From Helicoverpa zea (Eukaryota; Arthropoda; Insecta; Lepidoptera; Noctuidae), in NCBI RefSeq assembly GCF_022581195.2, contig NC_061461.1, positions 1,240,001 through 1,304,000 on the forward strand: DNA of 64,000 nucleotides, read 5' to 3'. Below the pieces are notes generated by a model. The model saw only the letters and a program-made list of their open reading frames with translations, made no database searches and was not told the origin of the DNA. Shown here in pieces: positions 56,501 through 64,000 of the stretch. Position 1 is the stretch's first letter. Each line of letters begins with the position of its first letter. A program made the position numbers and the translations under genes.

Positions 56501-59419
56501 AACTGTAACGTTATATTATTCTATCCAGTTTGGGTTTATTGAAAAAGTCATTTAACTTTTAGAATCTGATGCCTATGATGCCTGATCTACAAATGCAACA
56601 AAATCAAGGCCTTCCATTTATGGTAAGAAAGATATTATGGCACACATTTCCCATTAAAATTAAAATGAAAGCAACTAATATTTATCGAACTGAGGCCTTT
56701 TGAAACATCTTCTTCGCTCTGAAGTCGGCCATTGTAACTCTTAATCTTTTGTTTCACATACATTAGTATCAGTTGCATGGTCACTAGTAGCTAACTTCAT
56801 AGCGGCATAGTTATCTGACAACATCTTTGAACCTGTAACAAAAACTAATAACACTGTATTTTCAGGGATCCCAACAAGAGTCCCAGAAACAGAATGACCC
56901 CAAAGATGACATGGTGGAGTCTGATATAGAGTTTGTGGAAACCGGCCCACAAGTTATAGAAATACCTGATGCTAATGATTCTAGGTAAATATTGCATTCT
57001 GCTCTATATTTCACACCTATAGCTCTCGTCAAAAATGTTTCTCTGAAGCAGAAATGTTTGTTTTTTTTAAAGTGGTATTACAATTTTGAGTAATATCATA
57101 TGTATTTGTGCCATTGCGACTACATACTTTTGACATATTTCTTTCACTAAAATGAGTATTTGTCTTCACAGTCCGTCACCGAAATCTCGGAGACACCGTT
57201 CAAGGTCAAAGTCGCCGCGACGTCGACGGAGGTCATCCAGATCAAGATCAAGATCACCCAGGAGAAGGAGGGACAGAGACCGCGATAGAGATAGAGAGAG
57301 GTAATTAATGCAATAAAAGAAATAACTAAGAAATAAATAAATCAAATGGTGAACAAAAAATATTGATACAGTAGTAAAAGATATTTGAATGATGATTTTT
57401 GTTACAGAGATAAAGACAGAGACAGGGATAAAGACAGAGAAAAGAATTACAAAGAGCGAGAAGCTGAAAGAGAAAAACAAAGAGAAAGAGAGAAGAAAGG
57501 TCTACCACCTATAAAGAAAGAAAACTTAAGTGGTAAGTTGTTTTATTTAGAAGCTGTAATTAATATATTATTAAATGTACAGCGAAAGAGACAGCTGCTT
57601 CTTTTTTACATCGATGACCTATGTCCAGCACTAATATAATCTACTACCGATCGGTAATGATGAAGGTATTGTTAGAGCTAGTTCAGAAATGGCGAAATCC
57701 GTGCGGAAGCATATTGCGCGGTCAGACCGCGTGGATTTTATTTATATTAGTGCCTATAAGTCGTTCATGCCGCGCGGATTGTCACTCCGCGCGGCTACCG
57801 CCGCTTAACCGCTACAAAATGTATTCGCGTGGTCGCCGCGGATCCATTTACTTGACGTACCTAGAGCGCGTTCAATTGCTCTGCGGAATCCGCCGATGAC
57901 AATGGATCGCTTCGACACGCTCGAAAAGAGACCTGCTTTGTGGGACATAGTGCAGAATACTTACAAATCTGTGAATGTTCGTGCAGTGTGCAGCACGACG
58001 CTGTGGGTGGGGCACCTGTCGAAGCTGGCGACGCCGGAGGAGCTGTCGGACCTGTTCGGCGGCGTGGGCGGCGTCAGCGCCATCGACGTGGTGGCGCCGC
58101 GCGGCTGCGCCTTCGTCGTCATGGAGCGGCGCCGCGACGCCGCCAAGGCCATCGCCAAGCTCAACCGCCACAAGCTGCACTCTAAGGAGATCACTGTGAG
58201 TACCGCTGTACCTAGAGCTGCCATCTCGAATTTCGCCAAAGCTGACCATTTGGCGTAAATCGTATTTTTTCTTCGGCCCAAAAATTATATTTAAATATTT
58301 TTTTTTTTTTTTCACTTAATATGTATATGCAATGACCATTAACAAAAACAAAATAATAGTTATTTGTTATACAAGAGTGCAAAGTTGCTTTTTAACCGCG
58401 GGCTCAATTTTGATGACCGAGCAAGCGAAGGATTCTAAAATTGAAACACGAGCGTAGCGAGTGTTTCAATAATTAGAATCCTGAGCGATAGCGAGGGAAT
58501 CAAAAGAGCACAAGGTGAAAAATCTTTGCACTCGAGTGCAACACGTAACTTTTCATCCCACCTCATCGAGGAAATTTTTAAAACAAAATGGCGCGCACAT
58601 ATATGAGTATCAAATTAAAAAGAAGTACGTATTAAAGTTCATTTATTTGAAAACTCAGTTTTAAATTAAACGAGGTCAAAAATCTATGTAAAAACAATAA
58701 TAAAAATTACTTAATTAATTGAATAATTATTTTAAGCAGTATTTCATTTGTTGAATATGTATTTGTTTGAAAAGTCTTATCAAGATTGTCACAAATGGAG
58801 CATTGCACACGATGTTCTAAATTCAAATCACTTTGCCGCTCTAGAGGATAAAAACGGCTTTTGCGCTCAGATATCAAAGGGTAAAAGTACTCTTTCCGAG
58901 ATGGTGGGATGAAAAAGTTTTTTTAATACAAACACGCGACGACCTGTTACGAAATCGCTACGGAGCTGCGACATGTTCGCTGTGGCTTTAGTTCTTACAC
59001 AGCATTCACAGTGAGCGTGCCCCGAGGCGTGGGCACAGTAAACTGTAACGTCACTGGTAGCTTTCGTAGGCTCACTCGCGTGCGAAACGAGTTTGAGTGT
59101 GCTTACAGCGCTATAAATTGCATGCGGAACGTCGTTGATATAGATTTCTGGGGCTGTTTTTTAGATCAGTGACCTATAAAACTGGCTATAAGTGTTGTTG
59201 TAGTTAACATTTTTTATGTTTTATCAGGTGGCATGGGCACCAGGAAAAGGCGTGAAGGGTCGCGAGTGGAAGGACTACTGGGAGGCGGAGCTGGGCGTGG
59301 CGTACCTGCCGTGGGCCGCGCTGCAGGCGCGCTGGGCGCTGGGCGCGCTGTCGCTGGACGCGCTGGAGGACGGCGGCAGCGTCGATGAAGACACGCTGCC
59401 GCCTTGGTTGCCGCCCAGG
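53561..59419 (+). CDS. SCAF8: SCAF4/SCAF8-like CTD-interacting anti-terminator, 5' twelve exons
   Basis: Twelve exons with fitting phases give 550 codons: 53561-53596, 53668-53958, 54260-54401, 54832-54932, 55798-55973, 56340-56409, 56563-56622, 56866-56984, 57172-57300, 57408-57532, 57987-58195 and 59228-59419. The 3' end lies beyond the window. SCAF4/8 bind the phosphorylated RNA polymerase II tail and block premature polyadenylation. Residues 1-140 form the CTD-interacting domain (PPISKAKMSAITRGAIKAIK, FIQKCKPEYKVPGLYVIDS, RQSRHQFGQDKDVFAPRF, RVLNLWQKNNVF). A His/Thr-rich linker, then an RS domain (exon 9), then a charged Arg/Glu/Lys stretch (exon 10) follow. The RRM starts near residue 417 (CSTTLWVGHLSK; RGCAFVVM). 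The piece after it (WAPGKGVKGREWKDYWEAELGV) is the SCAF-specific extension. Exons 11-12 are very GC-rich. The acceptor of exon 11 has a weak pyrimidine tract and abuts transposon-like sequence. Confidence 0.93.
57671..57981 (+). mobile_element. Harbinger-like fragment with MADF start, in SCAF intron 10
   Basis: A CG-rich block from about 57671 (gagctagttcagaaatggcg) contains repeats such as 'ccgcgcggattg/ctccgcgcgg'. It leads to an ATG at 57896 (or 57902) followed by MDRFDTLEKRPALWDIV and NTYKSVNVR, resembling the first exon of a MADF-domain protein (usual pattern: E-RP-LWD---YK-R). MADF proteins accompany Harbinger transposases. The fragment ends at the splice acceptor of SCAF exon 11. Its right inverted end was not found. 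The MADF match is by eye. Confidence 0.5.
58430..58481. repeat. Hairpin with GAGCGTAGCGAG loop, SCAF intron 11
   Basis: GGATTCTA...AAATTGAAACAC pairs with TGTTTCAAT...TAGAATCC around a GAGCGTAGCGAG loop. The stem is about 20 bp with minor mismatches. The loop word equals the core of the three repeats in the hAT element at 27264-27459. Confidence 0.75.
58547..58919. mobile_element. Possible MITE in SCAF intron 11
   Basis: AACTTTTCATCCCACC at 58547 is inverted at about 58903-58919 (GGTGGGATGAAAAAGTT) with one extra base. The interior is AT-rich and non-coding. The target duplication is unclear. Confidence 0.5.
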
Positions 59420-59449
59420 GTCAGTATGCAACATTATCTGTCGAACTTT

Positions 59450-59550
59450 TCAACTATGTTGGGGTCGGCTTCCAGTCTAACCTGATTCAGCTGAGTACTA
59501 GTGTTTCACAAGAGGCGACTGCCTATTTGATCTCCTCAAGTCGGTTAACA
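59450..59550 (-). repeat. Lepidopteran SINE-like dispersed repeat, copy 5 (SCAF intron 12)
   Basis: Minus-orientation fragment: 'tatgttggggtcggcttccag', 'cagctgagtactagtg', 'gaggcgactgcctatttgat', 'ctcctcaagtcggtta'. It is the best match to copy 1 at 219-385. Confidence 0.75.
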
Positions 59551-59841
59551 AAGTGTTCGCGAGAAATATGTTACGTTTGACTTGTTTGTCAGTCTTGTCA
59601 TAATTCCCGAACAGATAAACCGATTTTAACCTTGTTATTTTGATAAGGGAACAAATATAATGACCACCATAAAATGCTTTGATACCCTTAATTTTGTAAC
59701 CGGAAATATCTACTGAACACCAGAAAACAGTCTAAAAATGTAATAGTACCAGCTATTTTAGTCACGACTTCACTTTAAATTGTATTCGACCACCAAATTT
59801 AGTAAATGATCACCAACTCTTGACGACCAAATTAATGTATT

Positions 59842-59990
59842 ATTTTTGCCTAAATAAGTCACTGTGATTGCCATAAAGTGTAGGCTTATTACCAAATTAA
59901 GTATTATAATCCCATTTTTGCCTAAATAAGTCACTGTGATTGCCATAAAGTGTAGGCTAGAAGTAGTGAGTAGAAGTATTATAATCCCAT
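59842..59990 (+). repeat. Two-copy tandem repeat, about 73-bp unit
   Basis: The 45-base segment at 59842-59886 (ending ataaagtgtaggct) recurs exactly at 59914-59958. The following 'aagtattataatcccat' also recurs. The unit offset is 72-74 bases. Confidence 0.85.
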
Positions 59991-60254
59991 ATTAAGTTAT
60001 GTGTCCGGCTTGCAATGCATGCGTGAGTGTCAGTATGACGAGTGACAGGGGAAAATGGAAGAAAATGACATATTGCGCCGACCCCAAGTAAAATCGGGAA
60101 CAGGGCAGGAGAAAGAAGAAGAAGAATGTGTTTCTCAATACACTCCCTCGAAAACACACTCTTATCGCACTGTTTAGAGGCATGCAATAGACAATTTTCC
60201 ACCCTAGTGCAGGAAAAGGGTCCCCATGATGTTATTACATGTATTGTATCAGGC

Positions 60255-60745
60255 CGAACTTATTTTTTTGGAGTCAGTTTACTTAAACAGGATAGCAAGA
60301 TGTAAAAAGTTTGATTATCATTTTATATTAAAACGCTGATATAATTTTGATGATCATTTACTACTTTTGGTGATCATTTACTACTTTTGGGATAACAATG
60401 ATTTATTTGGACTCAATTTGCTTAAATAGGATAGCAGAATTTAAAAACTTTGGTTATAATCTTACTTTAAAATGGTGGTTTAATTTTGGTGATCATTTAC
60501 AAGTTAATAACTTACCATGGGGCTAACCGACCGTGTGTGAAAAGGTGTCCCGGCATTACTCATTACTCATTACTCATTACTATTTTTGGCTTACGCATGA
60601 TTTATTTTGGAGTAATTTCACTTAAATAGGATAGCAAAGTGTTAAAACTTTGGTTATAATTTTACATTAAAATGCGAGTTTCATTTTGGTGATCATTTAC
60701 TATTTTTGTCTGCTATTTGTTACTATATCTGGTGATCAGTTAAAC
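60255..60745 (+). repeat. Degenerate tandem repeat with GTGATCATTTACTA motif
   Basis: About three diverged units share 'ttaaataggatagca', 'aactttggttataat', 'attaaaatg' and 'ttttggtgatcatttacta'. It is a decayed minisatellite or the tail of a dispersed element. It includes four perfect CATTACT heptamers at 60554-60581. Confidence 0.75.
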
Positions 60746-61004
60746 ATAAGCCTTTTGATAATTGATAGTGTCGTTTAAGGGCGCTTTCAATTTAGACGAT
60801 TGGTGCCGGACTGCTGCAGTCCGGGTATCGTACTGCGCACGGGCGGTTATGATTTTTCATACAAAATGTCTCGACGCAAAGTCGTGTGACAGCAGTGCGG
60901 CGCACGTCCGTTGGCGGAACGGCAACAACCTGTCTCAGTCGTTGTTCGCTAGTGCTGTGAACGCATCGTGTTTCTTAGACGTTTTCGTGCATACCTACCT
61001 AATT

Positions 61005-61124
61005 ATGGATGATTTAAATACTGAAGATTTTATAAATGAAATAGAGTTGCATCCCACCGTTTGGGATTCTAAATGTGACAAGTATTCAAATCGACGTTGT
61101 ATTCCATTTTTAACAAAGATATAA
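61005..61124 (+). pseudogene. Harbinger MADF-protein N-terminus, truncated
   Basis: From the ATG at 61005 the frame reads MDDLNTEDFINEIELHPTVW followed by DSKCDKYSNR, a good match to the first third of a MADF domain (F-xE-xE-P-xWD, then YxNR), and stops at 61122-61124. MADF/Myb-like proteins help the Harbinger transposase bind DNA and enter the nucleus. The break after YSNR coincides with a usual exon end, so this may be a stranded first exon. The 81 codons upstream in the same frame are terminal-repeat sequence and not coding. Confidence 0.65.
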
Positions 61125-61689
61125 TTTATAGAAACATTCTCTAGACATACTAAAATAGTTCAAAAAATCAGCTGAGCTTTCTATTAATCTAGGGTAAAGT
61201 GTATAAAAATCACCAGTTTTATATTTTAAGACCGCACCGCGGATTTTTTGATTTTAGATAGCTCCGCCCACTACACTTCCGCGTCTATCGCGTCGCGCAA
61301 GCTATACTCTTCACTCAATGTGTAAAATTTGAATTTCGCGCCAATCGCACACGCCGAGGTCAGCGCGGGGTCAGGAGAACCGAACAGGGAAGATAGGGAG
61401 CCGCAACTTACCTAAGTTTTTTATTTTTTGATCGGATTTTTTTTTGTTGTACTTACAAAAATTATTTGTAATGAAAACTTTTTATAAAGAGTAATATGAT
61501 AATTTGGACGCGTATGGTTGTGTGTATGTATGTGTGGTGTGTCGTGTATGTGTGTTTGTATATCCAGAACGGATGAATCGATATGTATTTAGGTTTTTTT
61601 GTCTGAAATGAAATTAATCGGGAGTGTTCCTAGCTTTATTTGGCCCAAGATGGCCGCCGCCACAAAATGGCGAATAACATATTTTTTTT

Positions 61690-61860
61690 ACAATTCCTTC
61701 AGTATGGATATCAAATGAAAGGGCTTCATTAGTATGTAGAATCATGTATAATATTATTTAAAGTCCAAGATAGCCACCGCCAGAAAATGCTGAATTGCAT
61801 TGTTTCTTTATAGCTCTCTCAATATGGGTATCAAATGAAAGCGTTTGACCAGTGTTAAAT
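61690..61860 (+). repeat. Dispersed repeat with 'ggtatcaaatgaaag' words
   Basis: Two diverged copies of 'caagat-gcc-ccgcca-aaaatg', then 'caatatggatatcaaatgaaag', lie near 61650-61720 and 61770-61840. The reverse occurs near 49255-49275. It is a common lepidopteran non-coding repeat of unknown class. Confidence 0.5.
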
Positions 61861-61936
61861 AATTTATACTAATGTTATAAAGAGGAAAGATTTGATTGTT
61901 TGTTTCTGTGGATTGTATAAGTTCTGAAACTGCTTA

Positions 61937-62163
61937 TAGTTCGGCCATTCAGAGAATGCGTTCCTGACACGTCGCGATTGAACTGACGACGTAACTTTGC
62001 AATGGCGTTGCAGTTACGATAAAAATATTTTTGCTGGTTGTTTACCGTTTTAACAATTGAGGAGCATTAAAACAACATTATTATATCAATAATCAATGAA
62101 TGTTATTACGTCGTCAGTTCAATCGCGACGTGTCAGGAACGCATTCTCTGAATGGCCGAACTA
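61937..62163. mobile_element. Fold-back MITE derived from the right end of the 2700-9880 transposon
   Basis: The 227-bp element is flanked by TA. Its first 170 bases (61937-62106) are the reverse complement of 9711-9880 with a single difference, and its last 57 bases are a direct copy of the same right end. Both ends therefore come from the right terminus of the larger element. The left-specific subterminal sequence (cctatcagttagtcac) is absent. Confidence 0.9.
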
Positions 62164-62179
62164 TAACTGATTTGATTTG

Positions 62180-62300
62180 CTTTCACAATTAGAGATTTAC
62201 ACTATCCCCAGTGAATGTAGGCCATATTTTATCCAGGCACAGGAAGAAGTTCCCCGGGAATGCGGCTAAAATCGCGTTAAACAGCTAGTAAAACTTAAGT
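62180..62300 (+). repeat. RTE/SINE-like retroposon tail
   Basis: 'gtaggccatattttatccagg', 'gaagttccccgggaatgcgg' and 'cgcgttaaacagctagta' in order form the common lepidopteran retroposon tail in sense orientation, as at 30395 and reversed at 52275. Confidence 0.6.
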
Positions 62301-63591
62301 GGTTAAGGAATAAAAGCGTCGCAGATCTTGTGTGTTATGTATGCTATAAATGTATGTAGTGAAGCTGTAAGGTATCAAAGAAGTAATGAAGCTAAGTAAT
62401 TCATTTTTAAACATATTTATTAAAACTGAAATATAAATAATAATATAATGTAAAAAAAAAGAATTTATAGTATAACACGGTCTCCATAGATTTTTTGTTC
62501 TCAGAGTGCTTATAGTAAGTTCAACTCAGTCTTGCGCGCGGTTATGTGTGGGTAACCCTTGTACATATACAGTGACTTTGTGTGCGTGACAAGAGGTACA
62601 GTCGGGTACAAATACAGTTATTTAGGGGTTACGGCTGTTTAAGGAAAAACAGTTATTACGTAATTTAATGTTTATTTATCTGTGTAAATATCTATTGAAA
62701 TTATTAAGTTAGTTTTTGATTTGTTTAATACCCAATAAAAATATTTATTTATTTATAATGATTCTGAATCGCTACTTGAAAAATCAAGTCCACACTTTTA
62801 TTTATTGTCCTCGTACCCCGAGCTAGAAAATATGTAAGGAGTATTTAATTCATCTTAGATATTTCACCTCATTTATTTCTTAGATACTGTCAATGTCAAT
62901 TTGAAAAAACTTATGAGAAAATAATGAAAAACTGTAAGATGTAATAATAAAAAGCTTTGGATGTTGTTTCATTTTTTGAAACGCTACTTGACTCCTTAAA
63001 CATTTTCTTCGTGAACAACTAGACATTTTTGTAAACGACTGTACCCATAACAAAAAGCGATAAGAACACGTCATGCTCGGACGACGTCACTGTCACACGA
63101 GCGAAAGTTGTATATTTACAAGCCGACGCACACATAGGGCCGCGCGCAAATCTGAGTTATCGTCACAAATTATTATACCTACGGCCGGAGCGACAACATG
63201 CGCAGGTCCGACCTCGACGAGGGCTATCGCCGGACTGGCTCGTCTCCGTACACATTGTGTATCAATCGCTAGAGCACGGATATAAGGTTCAGAATTGCGT
63301 AGCGTCTATCATGATCGCTGCCGCTCAAAAAATCCAATATCTTAAAACTTTAATTAAAAATGTTTGGTAATAGTTATGGAAAAATGACTTTGACAGAACG
63401 TTAATATTGATGTTAAGAATATATTAGAGTAATTTTGAAACATAAAGATAGTGTAACTTCCTTGTAATTTCAAAAATAGTACTTTTTTAGACGTGTTTTC
63501 GGAATTAATTATGATCGAGTAAAATTATCAGTATCGTGTTTTCGTTCTGGCAGAATCTAGATAAAGATATCAATTTACCTATATCAAAATT

Positions 63592-63756
63592 TCAGATCCA
63601 TTGGTAAGCGGGTAGTCCTATAATTTGGCATGGCAAACGGCTATCAAAATCACGGTGGCGTCTTAAAGAAAATATTGGCGACGCCCTAGTACGGCATCGT
63701 TTATGTTTCTGCCGAAGCAAGAGAACTAACAATAACACTTCCTCGTCAGAGTCCAT
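63592..63756 (-). pseudogene. Harbinger transposase N-terminus-like fragment
   Basis: From the ATG at 63756-63754 the minus frame begins MDSDEEVLLLVLLLRQKHKR. Many Harbinger transposases start with an acidic MDSDEE-type leader followed by Leu-rich and Arg/Lys-rich stretches. The DDE catalytic core is absent. Its place just inside the right inverted end fits. After about 35 codons the similarity fades. The match is by eye and short. Confidence 0.45.
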
Positions 63757-64000
63757 GGCACCGACTAAAGTTGGGTTTCGATGGATATCACTAAAATTCG
63801 ATCGGACTGCAGCCGCGTATCTCTTCAAATAAGACGATTTACGTCGTACTGCTGTCGTCCGGCAGCAGTACGGCTCATGGTCGTAACAACCGTGCGGCAG
63901 CAGTCCGGCACCAATCGTCTAAATTGAAAGCGCCCTAAAAGTTGTAGAAGTGGCGGAAGGTCAACAAATATACTCGATTACATTACACATGTGCACGTAC

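Larger units (their letters stand above)
60779..63935. mobile_element. Internally deleted Harbinger element
   Basis: The ends are inverted repeats of about 40 bp (GGGCGCTTTCAATTTAGACG and its reverse complement), flanked by TAA on both sides (60776-60778 and 63936-63938). It is 3157 bp long. A MADF-like fragment reads inward from the left end and a transposase-like N-terminus reads inward from the right end. This two-gene convergent layout is a Harbinger feature. Most coding sequence is lost and replaced by AT-rich DNA and other repeats, including the fold-back MITE at 61937. It lies in the large intron 12 of the SCAF gene. Confidence 0.8.

Noticed and set aside
57166..57480. Ser/Leu-rich minus-strand frame
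   Set aside because: It is the antisense reading of the RS and charged regions of SCAF exons 9-10.
57872..58315. 147-codon minus-strand frame and plus-strand alternatives over the RRM exon
   Set aside because: They are shadows of the GC-rich RRM exon. Only the frame giving CSTTLWVG and RGCAFVVM is supported.
60762..61004. First 81 codons of the 120-codon frame before the MADF start
   Set aside because: They translate the Harbinger terminal and subterminal repeats. The MADF similarity starts at the ATG at 61005.

Overview
The window looks like a stretch of moth or butterfly (Lepidoptera) nuclear chromosome. It is AT-rich, its genes are cut into many short exons with GT/AG introns, and it carries repeats I know from lepidopteran genomes. 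These include a SINE-like block seen five times, tails ending in 'ctagctgttgcccgcgac', and MITEs with GGGCCCGATTCTCC ends. No prokaryotic, viral or organellar genes were recognised. Species assignment is not possible from sequence alone.

The left third (1-30 kb) is mostly mobile DNA. A degenerate inverted-repeat element at 0.5-1.5 kb holds a THAP-like zinc-finger exon. A DNA transposon with TA target duplication (2700-9880) was split by a full-length 6.2 kb LOA-like LINE on the minus strand (3096-9297), which left a perfect 15-bp duplication. A 3.1 kb LINE with a restriction-like endonuclease (12313-15398) has one intact 957-codon ORF and an 11-bp duplication. A 5'-truncated CR1/Jockey-type LINE lies at 19066-21855. 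A hAT element with an 8-bp duplication (26136-27777) holds a transposase tail and a nested MITE. The space between, and 28-40 kb, is AT-rich with no convincing genes, apart from an isolated CpG-rich patch near 34 kb and two long hairpins near 39.5-39.9 kb.

The right third holds three conserved cellular genes. A DCUN1D4/5-type cullin-neddylation cofactor is on the plus strand (40652-43392, six exons, 251 aa). FRG1 is on the minus strand (48213-46622, four exons, 257 aa), tail to tail with it. A SCAF4/SCAF8-type CTD-interacting, RRM-containing anti-terminator is on the plus strand from 53561; twelve exons (550 codons) are visible and the 3' end lies outside the window. These genes work in separate nuclear pathways (cullin neddylation, splicing/RNA biology, RNA polymerase II termination) and show no sign of co-regulation.

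Harbinger-type elements (TAA target duplications, MADF and transposase fragments) crowd the right end. One MADF-like fragment sits directly against, and in frame with, the RRM exon of the SCAF gene. A fold-back MITE at 61937 is built from two inverted copies of one end of the transposon at 2700-9880. No single novel system is proven. The most interesting leads are the intact RLE-LINE, the MADF/RRM junction, the fold-back MITE and the THAP-bearing element.
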